A program made the position numbers and the translations under genes. Below, piece by piece: positions 50,863 to 57,987 of a stretch of 60,671 nt of DNA. The stretch lies in the NCBI GenBank assembly GCA_011192155.1, contig DUEK01000128.1:1-60671 (forward strand). The letters are read 5' to 3'. Numbering within the stretch: the stretch's first letter is position 1; every line of letters starts with the position of its first letter. Below the pieces are notes generated by a model. The model did not search any database. It was given only the letters and a program-made list of their open reading frames with translations, and was not told the DNA's origin. This DNA is from Thermoflexia bacterium (lineage in GTDB: Bacteria; Chloroflexota; Anaerolineae; B4-G1).

Positions 50863-51286
50863 GAGATGTCAGAGAAGGAGACTCGATCACATAACAGAGA
50901 GCATTATCGGGGCAGCTATCGCGGTTCACCGGGTGTTGGGGCCTGGTCTCTTGGAATCTGCCTATGAAGCCTGCCTGGCATTTGAGCTCACGGAACGCGG
51001 GTTGAAGATTGAGCAACAAAAGCCATTACCAGTGATCTATCGTGAGGTGGAGTTAGATTGCGCCTATCGTCTAGATCTGCTTGTTGAAGAATCGGTCATT
51101 GTTGAGATTAAATCTGTTGAGCGATTAGCACCAATCCATCTGGCTCAGTTGCTTTCCTATCTAAAGCTTTCTGGCTGCAAGGTTGGTTTACTGATGAATT
51201 TTAATGTCAAGATACTGAAAGACGGTATTCGGAGAGTAGTGAATAATTTCCCAGATTCTCCACGCTCTCTGCGTTCTCAGCGGTAA
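50829..51286 (+). mobile_element. GxxExxY cassette with imperfect terminal inverted repeats; gene frameshifted
   Basis: An imperfect inverted repeat (50829-50856, ACCGCAGAG and AGAGCGCAGAGG blocks; 51260-51284, ending CTCAGCGGT) encloses a GxxExxY-family gene. The protein (from about 50891 to 51286) has [20 protein letters not shown] and the nuclease-like LDCAYRLDLLV and VIVEIKSV segments of the PD-(D/E)XK type. ATG 50866 is in a different frame from the body, so a small indel near 50887-50897 seems to have broken it; no good in-frame start is present. Confidence 0.7.
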
Positions 51287-51293
51287 AGATAAT

Positions 51294-53027
51294 ATGAATC
51301 AGCAACCGAAAATCGGCGTCTTTGTCTGTCACTGCGGCTCTAACATCGCCGGACACCTGGACGCAGGCGCGGTGGCCGAGTACGCGCGGACACTGCCGAA
51401 TGTCGTCTTTGTCCAAGAGAACATGTACACCTGCTCCGAGGCCGGCTTGGCCGACATCAAGAACGCCATCGTCGAAGAGGACCTGGAACGGGTGGTGGTC
51501 GCCGCCTGCACACCCCGCACCCACGAACCGCTGTTCCGCGAGACCTGCCGCGAGACGGGGCTGAATCCCTACCTGTTCGAGTTCGTCAACATCCGCGACC
51601 AATGCTCCTGGGTGCACATGCGCGAGCCAGAACTGGCTACGGAGAAGGCGCAAGACCTGGTGCGGATGGGCGTGTCCAAAGCTCGCCTGCTACAACCACT
51701 GGAAGAACAAGAGGTGCCGGTGGAACCCTCTGCACTGATCATCGGCGGCGGGATGATCGGCATGACGGTAGCTCTCAACCTGGCGAATCGGGGCTTTGAG
51801 GTCAAGCTGGTGGAGCAGGAGCCAGAACTAGGCGGCCTGCTGCTACGGTTAGATAAACTATACCCCACACAGGACGACGCGCAACCATTGGTCGCGACCC
51901 GCGTCGCCGAGGCGCAGAGCAACCCACGCATCAAGGTCTTTACCTCGTCAAAACTGCGCGAGGTGAAAGGTTTTGTCGGCAACTATGAAATCGTCGTCGG
52001 AGATAACGAGGGACGGCAATCCAGCTTTACCGTCGGAACCATCATCGTCGCCACCGGCGCGCAGGTGCTCAAGCCGGAAGGGATGTACGGCTACGACGGA
52101 AAGCGCGTCATCACCCAGTTGGAGATGGAGTCACTGTTAGCGGAAAGTGGAAAATCCCTAATCCCCAACCTCCAATCCGTCGTGATGATCCAGTGCGTCG
52201 GCTCCCGTATCCCAGAGCGGCCCTACTGCTCCCGCGTCTGCTGCACCACGGCCATCAAAAACGCGCTAGAAATAAAGTCGGCCCGCCCCGATGCCGAGGT
52301 CTACATCCTCTACCGAGACACTGAGACACAGGGCACGCGCTACGAGGCATATTACACCCGCGCCCGCGAGGCCGGTATCCAGTTCATCCGCTACAGCCTC
52401 CAACATCCACCGGAGGTTTCCAAGAAACGGGTGGTGGTATACGATGAACTGCTGGGCGCCAAACTGGGCATTCCCTATGATCTGGTAGTACTCTCCACCC
52501 CGCTGGTGGCCCGTGAGGGCGCGCGCGAACTGGCCCAACTGCTCAAGGTTCCGGTGGATGAGCACGGCTTTTTCCTGGAGGCGCACGTCAAGCTGCGCCC
52601 GCTCGACTTTGCCACCGACGGCGTCTACGTGGCTGGGACGGCCCGCTGGCCGGGCCATCTGGAGGAGACCATCACCCAGGCCTATGGCGCGGCGGCGCGC
52701 GCGGCAACGATCCTCTCCAAAGACCGCGTCACCTCGTCGGGCGTCGTGGCGCGGGTGAACGAGGCCCTGTGCCGGGGATGCGGCTGCTGTGTGGAGATCT
52801 GCGAGTTTGGCGCGCCGTCGTTGGTGGAGGCAGCGTCAGGGCCTGCCCTGAGCGGAGTCGAAGGGGTGGAGGTGGCCCGCGTCAACCCGGTGATGTGCAA
52901 GGGATGCGGAGTCTGCGCCTCGGTCTGCCCCACGGGCGCGATGACGGCGATGCACTTTACCGACGAGCAGGTCATCGCGATGGTGCGGGCGGCGCTGGCA
53001 ATCGAGTTACTAGTGGAGGAGGTATGA
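51294..53027 (+). CDS. hdrA: HdrA, long form with a repeat-derived insertion
   Basis: A 577-residue long HdrA: an N-terminal domain (GVFVCHCGSNIAGHLD, IRDQCSWVH), an FAD motif near 148 (IIGGGMIGMT), no core cysteines (LYPTQDDAQPL), no inserted ferredoxin, and a C-terminal ferredoxin (CRGCGCCVEIC, CKGCGVCASVCP). Between the two C-terminal cluster sites it carries ASGPALSGVEG, encoded by a palindromic element at 52842-52865 that the paralogs lack. It complements the short HdrA at 49558. Confidence 0.92.
   Translation: MNQQPKIGVFVCHCGSNIAGHLDAGAVAEYARTLPNVVFVQENMYTCSEAGLADIKNAIVEEDLERVVVAACTPRTHEPLFRETCRETGLNPYLFEFVNIRDQCSWVHMREPELATEKAQDLVRMGVSKARLLQPLEEQEVPVEPSALIIGGGMIGMTVALNLANRGFEVKLVEQEPELGGLLLRLDKLYPTQDDAQPLVATRVAEAQSNPRIKVFTSSKLREVKGFVGNYEIVVGDNEGRQSSFTVGTIIVATGAQVLKPEGMYGYDGKRVITQLEMESLLAESGKSLIPNLQSVVMIQCVGSRIPERPYCSRVCCTTAIKNALEIKSARPDAEVYILYRDTETQGTRYEAYYTRAREAGIQFIRYSLQHPPEVSKKRVVVYDELLGAKLGIPYDLVVLSTPLVAREGARELAQLLKVPVDEHGFFLEAHVKLRPLDFATDGVYVAGTARWPGHLEETITQAYGAAARAATILSKDRVTSSGVVARVNEALCRGCGCCVEICEFGAPSLVEAASGPALSGVEGVEVARVNPVMCKGCGVCASVCPTGAMTAMHFTDEQVIAMVRAALAIELLVEEV
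52842..52865. repeat. Palindromic element inserted in frame in hdrA
   Basis: CCCTGAGCGGAGTCGAAGGG, preceded by CCTG, is of a type widely seen between genes in many bacterial genomes. Here it is translated inside the C-terminal ferredoxin region without breaking the frame. Confidence 0.65.
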
Positions 53028-53039
53028 TGATGCGCAAAG

Positions 53040-53150
53040 AAAAGGGGACAAGGGGACAAGAAGACAGGGAAACAAGGGGACAGGGAGATAAATGGATTCA
53101 TTCCTTGCCTGCCTATTCCTTGTCTACTCGTTTACTTGTTTACCTATCCG
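53040..53150. repeat. Low-complexity GGGGACAAG repeats with imperfect inverted partner
   Basis: Purine-rich units such as GGGGACAAG and GGGAAACAAG (about 53043-53083) face pyrimidine-rich units such as CCTTGTCTAC and CTTGTTTACC (about 53104-53146). I see no gene in the gap 53028-53162. Confidence 0.55.
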
Positions 53151-53162
53151 GCAAGGAACCAC

Positions 53163-53597
53163 GTGAGCAAGCCGAGACTGCCTATGACCGCATTCCAGCC
53201 ACGAATCGTCGTTTTCGCCTGTAACTGGTGCTCCTACGCCGGGGCCGATCTGGCGGGCGTCAGCCGTATGCAGTACCCGCCCACCACGCGCGTTATCCGT
53301 GTGATGTGCTCAGGGCGCGTGCAGCCGGGGTTTATTCTGGAGGCCTTTAATCACGGAGCCGATGGTGTGCTCATCACCGGCTGCCACCCCGGTGACTGTC
53401 ACTATATCTCTGGCAATGATAACGCCGTCGTCGCTGTGGAAAAGACGGAACAACTCTTAAAGCTACTGGGTATTGAGAGCGGTCGATTGCGGCTAGAGTG
53501 GATCTCGGCCGCCGAGGGCGCTCGCTTCGCCCGCATCATGACCGAGTTCACTGAGCAGATCCAAGCCCTGGGGCCAAGCTCCCTGGGCGCGGTATGA
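53163..53597 (+). CDS. mvhD: MvhD-type electron-transfer protein, second copy
   Basis: A 144-residue protein with [17 protein letters not shown] and GCHPGDCHYISG, as in the copy at 35452. I use GTG 53163 (AAGGAA about 7 bases upstream); ATG 53184 is also possible. It would dock on the preceding long HdrA. It overlaps the hypothetical gene that follows by 4 bases. Confidence 0.92.
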   Translation: MSKPRLPMTAFQPRIVVFACNWCSYAGADLAGVSRMQYPPTTRVIRVMCSGRVQPGFILEAFNHGADGVLITGCHPGDCHYISGNDNAVVAVEKTEQLLKLLGIESGRLRLEWISAAEGARFARIMTEFTEQIQALGPSSLGAV

Positions 53598-54049
53598 CCA
53601 GTATGCGTGTCGAGGTGGACCAGAGCGGCAAAATGGAAGTGCTGAGGGTTGATACGGCTTTGGCCTTGTCCAATGGGATTACAGCATCTATTCTCATCCC
53701 AGCGGCCGTCAAGCGAGAGGTTTATCGGCAGTTAAAGTATCGCGGTGTAAAACACAATATGATCGTTGCGCGGATGTTTGCCGCTGGCCTGTTTCTGCTT
53801 TTGCGAGATTACTTGGGGAGCATCACAACAGTGATCATTGATGTCGAGTACGAAGGTTGGGACGCTATAATTAGAGGCCTGTTACTGGCTCGTATCCGAA
53901 AGGTGTCGCCGTGCATACATAAGGATCAAATCGGTTTCGGATACGTAGGGAAGAAATCCCCAGCGCACAAAGTGGCGTTGGAAGTATTCAGAAAGAAACA
54001 TGCACCTGGAAAGAAGATAAATGCTCAGGGGTTGTTATCCCTCTGCTGA
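53594..54049 (+). CDS. Basic hypothetical protein
   Basis: A 151-residue basic protein that I do not recognise as a named family. It has a hydrophobic helix (MFAAGLFLLLRDYLG), then TTVIIDVEYEGWD and a C-terminal FGYVGKKSPAHKVALE. The Asp/Glu pair on a predicted strand recalls RNase H-like folds, but that is speculation. ATG 53594 overlaps the mvhD stop. The base composition looks somewhat more AT-rich than its neighbours, and a possible structured RNA follows it, so the pair may be an acquired unit. Confidence 0.6.
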   Translation: MTSMRVEVDQSGKMEVLRVDTALALSNGITASILIPAAVKREVYRQLKYRGVKHNMIVARMFAAGLFLLLRDYLGSITTVIIDVEYEGWDAIIRGLLLARIRKVSPCIHKDQIGFGYVGKKSPAHKVALEVFRKKHAPGKKINAQGLLSLC

Positions 54050-54060
54050 TAAAGCAAAAA

Positions 54061-54139
54061 TCGGGAGGGCGTCTGTATCAGGACGCTCGCAGCCTGGCTA
54101 CACCGTCCGGTCAAGGATAGGAATCACCAGGCCCCCCGA
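54061..54139 (+). ncRNA. Candidate structured RNA element upstream of the HdrD-like gene
   Basis: TCGGGAGG (54061-54068) can pair with CCCCCCGA (54132-54139) over 8 positions with one A-C mismatch. Inside are GCGTC/GACGC (54069-54073 with 54082-54086) and GCCTGG/CCAGGC (54092-54097 with 54127-54132, sharing its last base with the outer stem). This is a closed multi-branch shape. It does not match a riboswitch, tRNA or other RNA that I know. It ends about 50 bases before the ATG at 54192. The strand is assigned by context only. Confidence 0.4.
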
Positions 54140-54191
54140 CTTTCGATTACATTTTACCACGTGATAATCAAGCTGTCAACAGGAACCACTG

Positions 54192-55355
54192 ATGATTTTC
54201 AAAGACATTCTTCGCCAGACCAGAGCCACCTACTGCCTTGACTGCGGCAAATGCACCGGCAGTTGCCCCGTGAGCCGGGTGGACGTCACCTACTCGCCAC
54301 GCTCCACCATCGAACGAGTGCTGGCAGGCCGGCCGGAGGCCCTGATCAACGACCAGCATCTCTGGTCGTGCCTGACCTGCGGCCTGTGTACCACCCGCTG
54401 CCCATCGGACGTGGACTATCCCGCTTTCGTCGTCGCCGCCCGCGTCGAGGCGCGCAAGACCGGCGCGGAGGGGGTCTACGCCCACAACGCCATCATGCAA
54501 CAGTTGATGGGGATCATGGGACAAACGATGCAGCAGAACCGCACCGGCTGGCTGACTGATGATCTGCAAACCGCGACCAAAGGCGACGATTTCTACTTTG
54601 TCGGCTGCCTGCCCTATTTCGACGTCATCTTTGCCGACTTGGGAATAGTCTCCACCGACGCGGCCCGCGACACAGTGCGGCTGCTGAACGCGATTGGCAT
54701 CACGCCGACAGTCAGCGGTGACGAGCGCTGCTGCGGGGCCGACTTGCTGCTCAACGGCGACGAGGAGGGTTTCCGCAAGCTGGCCGAGATCAACGTGCAG
54801 ACCATCGCCGCAAGCGGAGCCAAGCGGGTGATTTTCTCCTGCCCAGAGTGTTACAACGCTTTCCGCAACGACTATCCCCGCTACGTCGGCCCGCTGCCCT
54901 TTGAGACGATCCATCTCACCGAGTTGTTAGCCGAGCACCTGGACGCGCTCAAATTGGGCAAGTTGGCGGAAACCGTCACCTATCACGACCCGTGCCGCTT
55001 GGGCCGTTACCAGTCCATCTACGAGGAACCTCGGGCGCTCATCCAGGCCACGGGGGCCGAGTTGACAGAGATGCGCAATAACCGCGCCCAAGCTCTCTGC
55101 TGCGGGTCTGTTGGATGGGTCAATTGCGGACAATGCGCCAAGGGAATTCAGATGACCCGGCTGGGTCAGGCCCAGGCTACTGGCGCAGGGCGGATGATCA
55201 CTGCCTGCCCCAAGTGCCGCATCCACTTGAGTTGCGCCTTGCAAGACGCAGGGGACAAGATTGCCGTGGAATTGGAGGACCTCACGGGGCTGCTGGTGCG
55301 GGCTATGGAGACTAGAAGCAAGGGACTGGATGCAAAACGTGAATCAAGAATCTGA
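54192..55355 (+). CDS. HdrC-HdrB fusion (HdrD-like), second copy
   Basis: A 387-residue protein with an HdrC part (CLDCGKCTGSCP, CLTCGLCTTRCP) and an HdrB part with CCG motifs (ERCCGADLLL; ALCCGSVGW) and NCGQCAKG and CPKCRIHL near the end. This is the HdrD layout, as at 32558, but clearly diverged. It overlaps the next hdrC by 26 bases, so the two are probably coupled. Confidence 0.92.
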   Translation: MIFKDILRQTRATYCLDCGKCTGSCPVSRVDVTYSPRSTIERVLAGRPEALINDQHLWSCLTCGLCTTRCPSDVDYPAFVVAARVEARKTGAEGVYAHNAIMQQLMGIMGQTMQQNRTGWLTDDLQTATKGDDFYFVGCLPYFDVIFADLGIVSTDAARDTVRLLNAIGITPTVSGDERCCGADLLLNGDEEGFRKLAEINVQTIAASGAKRVIFSCPECYNAFRNDYPRYVGPLPFETIHLTELLAEHLDALKLGKLAETVTYHDPCRLGRYQSIYEEPRALIQATGAELTEMRNNRAQALCCGSVGWVNCGQCAKGIQMTRLGQAQATGAGRMITACPKCRIHLSCALQDAGDKIAVELEDLTGLLVRAMETRSKGLDAKRESRI

Positions 55356-55878
55356 AATCAAAAATCCGAAATCCGAAATCATAGACGCCAGCGCCTTTGA
55401 CCCCCACTTTCGGGACGAGATCGCCGCCGAGCCGGGGGGGGAGCGCATCCGGCGCTGCTACTCCTGCTCAACCTGCACCGCCGGCTGCCCCGTGGCCGGC
55501 GTCACCGACAAGTACAACCCGCGCCGCATCATCCACATGGCGCTGCTGGGGATGCGCGAGCAGGTGCTCACCAGTGAGTTCGTCTGGCTCTGCTCCGTCT
55601 GCTACACCTGCTACGAGCGCTGCCCGCAGGATGTGCGCATCCCGGAACTGATGAACGCCATCCGCAACATCGCCGTGCGCGAGGGGCATATCCCCTCCAC
55701 ATTCACCATACAGATGGAAAAGCTGCGGGAGCACGGCCGGCTCTATGAGATTGACGACTATGAAAACGAGCGCCGCGCAGAGTACAACCTGCCTCCCATC
55801 CACGAGGAGAAAACAGCCGTGCATCAGATTTTGAACAAGACGTGCCCGGAAACGTGCGCGGAAGAGGAGGCATCGTGA
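55330..55878 (+). CDS. hdrC: HdrC-like iron-sulfur protein, third copy
   Basis: A 182-residue protein with CYSCSTCTAGCP and CSVCYTCYERCP. The N-terminal 17 or so residues (NQESEIKNPKSEI) come from an AAATCCGAAATC-type repeat (about 55344-55378), which probably extended the original start. ATG 55330 or GTG 55339 could be used. It ends with a GTGA overlap onto hdrB. Confidence 0.92.
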   Translation: MQNVNQESEIKNPKSEIIDASAFDPHFRDEIAAEPGGERIRRCYSCSTCTAGCPVAGVTDKYNPRRIIHMALLGMREQVLTSEFVWLCSVCYTCYERCPQDVRIPELMNAIRNIAVREGHIPSTFTIQMEKLREHGRLYEIDDYENERRAEYNLPPIHEEKTAVHQILNKTCPETCAEEEAS

Positions 55879-56768
55879 CCGGCCAATACGCGCTTTACCT
55901 GGGCTGCACCGTGCCGGTGCGGGGAATGAATTACGAAATGTCCGCCCGCAGGGTCTCGGAACGGCTGGGCGTCGAATTGATAGACATAGACGGCTTTTCC
56001 TGCTGCGGTTTTCCCGCCAAACCGTTGGACTGGCAAGCCGGGCTGCTGATGGCCGCCCGCAACCTGGCCCTGGCGGAGGCGCAAGGGCTGGACATCCTAA
56101 CCCTGTGCAGTGCCTGCACCGGCACGCTCACCGAGGCCAATCACCGCCTCAAGGAAGACGCCAAACTGCGCGCCTGGACCAACGAGCAACTGGCCGATCT
56201 GGACCACGTCTACAAAGGCACGGTGCGAGTGCGCCACTTTGCCCGCATGCTCTACGAAGAAGTTGGCGTCAAGCGGCTACGGGAAGAGGTGACAGTCAAT
56301 CTGGCCGATTTCAAGTTCGCGCTGCACTATGGCTGTCACTACCTCAAGCCCTCGCACCTGTACGACGGCTTCGACGACCCGGAGAACCCCCAAAGCCTGG
56401 ATCGGCTCGTCGAGGCCACCAGCGCGCGCGTAGCGCGCTACGAGGACGAATCTCAGTGCTGCGGCGGCGGCATCCTTGGATTCGATGAGGAAACTGCGCT
56501 ACTATTGACCAAACAAAAACTGGATCACGTCACCGCCGTCCAGGCGGACGCGATGGTGCTCATCTGCCCCTTTTGCTCGATTATGTACGAGGCCAACCAG
56601 CGCCGCGTGGAAAAATTCTACGAGACCGAGTACAAACTGCCGGTGCTCTACTACCCCCAAATCCTCGGCCTGGCGATGGGCTTCTCATTGGAGGAGATGG
56701 GCATCAAGCTGAACCGGGTCAAGCCACGCAAGTTGATCAAGTTTGCAAGTAGGCAGGTGGGCAAGTGA
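55875..56768 (+). CDS. hdrB: HdrB-like CCG-domain protein, third copy
   Basis: A 297-residue protein with YLGCTVPV, FSCCGFPAK and CSACTGTL in the first half, and HYGCHYLKP, SQCCGGGIL and CPFCSIMY in the second, a complete two-domain HdrB. The start is GTG 55875, overlapping the hdrC stop with GAGGAGG upstream. It overlaps the HAD gene by 4 bases. Confidence 0.94.
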   Translation: MTGQYALYLGCTVPVRGMNYEMSARRVSERLGVELIDIDGFSCCGFPAKPLDWQAGLLMAARNLALAEAQGLDILTLCSACTGTLTEANHRLKEDAKLRAWTNEQLADLDHVYKGTVRVRHFARMLYEEVGVKRLREEVTVNLADFKFALHYGCHYLKPSHLYDGFDDPENPQSLDRLVEATSARVARYEDESQCCGGGILGFDEETALLLTKQKLDHVTAVQADAMVLICPFCSIMYEANQRRVEKFYETEYKLPVLYYPQILGLAMGFSLEEMGIKLNRVKPRKLIKFASRQVGK

Positions 56769-57463
56769 ATGTTGATGCAGTGCTGTTCGATTTCGACGGC
56801 ACGCTGGTACACTTGAACATTGACTTTAGCCAGATGCGGGCAGACGTGGAAGCGATCCTGCCCCGCTACGGCCTTTCTGCGGACAGCAAGGCGTCCCGCT
56901 ACACGCTTGAACTGATCGCCGAGTGCGCACAAGCTCTCACCACGCGAAATGGAGGAGAAGAAATAGCGGAAGCGTTTCGGCGGGACGCCGAGGCCGCCAT
57001 ACTTGCCATCGAGATGGGCGCAGCCGATACTGCCCAGGTACATCCCGGCGCGCCGGAGTTGTTGGAGCGACTGCGCGAGCGCGGGATCAAGATCGGCATC
57101 GTCACCCGCAACTGCCGGGCGGCGGTGGAACACATCCTGGGGAAAAACACGCTGACCTACGACGTATTGCTCACTCGCGACGACGTCGCAGCGGTCAAGC
57201 CGCACCCGGAACATCTGCTGGCCGCGCTGCGACTGCTGCAAGTCGAACCCCAGCGCGCGCTGATGGTGGGCGATCACCCGATGGACATACGCGCCGGCCG
57301 GGCAGTGGGAGCCAGAACCGTGGCCGTCCTGACCGGCTACAGCTCGGTAGAGCGGTTTATGCCAGAGAATCCCGATCTTGTTTTGGGACAGGTCGGAGAG
57401 TTGGTGACGTATCTAGAGAATTATCACCACAGAGACACAGAGAGCACAGAGTCTTTTTTATAA
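56765..57463 (+). CDS. HAD-family hydrolase
   Basis: A 232-residue haloacid-dehalogenase-type phosphatase with motif I DFDGTL, motif II VTRNCR-region Thr, a Lys in AAVKPHPEHL and motif IV VGDHPMDI. Phosphoglycolate phosphatase-like proteins share this layout; the substrate is unknown. The start is GTG 56765, overlapping the hdrB stop. The last 14 or so residues (HHRDTESTES) are encoded by the left inverted repeat of the next GxxExxY cassette, so its native tail is lost. Confidence 0.9.
   Translation: MNVDAVLFDFDGTLVHLNIDFSQMRADVEAILPRYGLSADSKASRYTLELIAECAQALTTRNGGEEIAEAFRRDAEAAILAIEMGAADTAQVHPGAPELLERLRERGIKIGIVTRNCRAAVEHILGKNTLTYDVLLTRDDVAAVKPHPEHLLAALRLLQVEPQRALMVGDHPMDIRAGRAVGARTVAVLTGYSSVERFMPENPDLVLGQVGELVTYLENYHHRDTESTESFL
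57426..57451. repeat. Left inverted repeat of GxxExxY cassette 2
   Basis: ACCACAGAGACACAGAG followed by AGCACAGAG. It matches the reverse complement of 57940-57965 at 24 of 26 positions. It encodes the end of the HAD protein. Confidence 0.85.
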
Positions 57464-57520
57464 GTCACTTTTCTTTTCTCAGTGTCCTCTGCGACTCGGC
57501 AGTTTGACGGGAGACTAACG

Positions 57521-57895
57521 GTGTACTATGAAAAGGAATTGACAGGCCGAATCATTGGGGCAGCGATTGAGGTTCACCGCGCACTCGGTCCCGGTCTGTT
57601 AGAATCTGCATATCAGGTATGTCTGGCTCAAGAGTTGTCTCTACAGGGCTTGATCTTTGAGCGAGAGAAGCCATTGCCCGTTGAATACAAAGGTCTACAA
57701 CTGGACTGCGGATACCGTCTCGATTTCATTGTAGATGGCAAAGTGGTTGTAGAGTTAAAAGCTGTAGATAAAATTCACCCAGTTCACGAGGCGCAGTTGT
57801 TGACCTACTTGAAACTTACTGGCTGTCGAGTCGGTCTGCTCATCAACTTTAACGTGCCAGTGCTAAAGAATGGCATCAAGCGAATGGTGTTATAG
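57521..57895 (+). CDS. GxxExxY protein (PD-(D/E)XK nuclease-like)
   Basis: A protein of 124 residues from GTG 57521, with GGGAG about 7 bases upstream; the frame is open from 57482. It shows [21 protein letters not shown] (the GxxExxY-family N-terminal signature), then [11 protein letters not shown] and VVVELKAV, whose D and ExK fit a PD-(D/E)XK nuclease fold. The family is often multi-copy in genomes, and its function is not established. This copy is intact and enclosed by near-perfect inverted repeats, in contrast to the frameshifted copy at 50829-51286. Confidence 0.88.
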   Translation: MYYEKELTGRIIGAAIEVHRALGPGLLESAYQVCLAQELSLQGLIFEREKPLPVEYKGLQLDCGYRLDFIVDGKVVVELKAVDKIHPVHEAQLLTYLKLTGCRVGLLINFNVPVLKNGIKRMVL

Positions 57896-57939
57896 ATCAA
57901 ACCACAAGGACACGGAAATTCTTATTTTTCTCCAAAACC

Positions 57940-57965
57940 CTCTGTGTACTCTGTGTCTCTGTGGT
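57940..57965. repeat. Right inverted repeat of GxxExxY cassette 2
   Basis: CTCTGTGTACTCTGTG followed by TCTCTGTGGT, the inverted partner of 57426-57451. It ends 8 bases before the ribosome binding site of the last hdrA. Confidence 0.85.
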
Positions 57966-57987
57966 TATTACACGAGGAGGTAGCAAA

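Noticed and set aside
50690-51286. Full 198-residue ORF as the GxxExxY gene
   Set aside because: Its first 67 or so codons lie in another frame over the end of hdrA; only the part from about 50891 has the family sequence.
54061-54139. tRNA or selenocysteine tRNA
   Set aside because: There is no TTCGA-type T loop, no anticodon arm and no CCA end; the fold differs from a cloverleaf.
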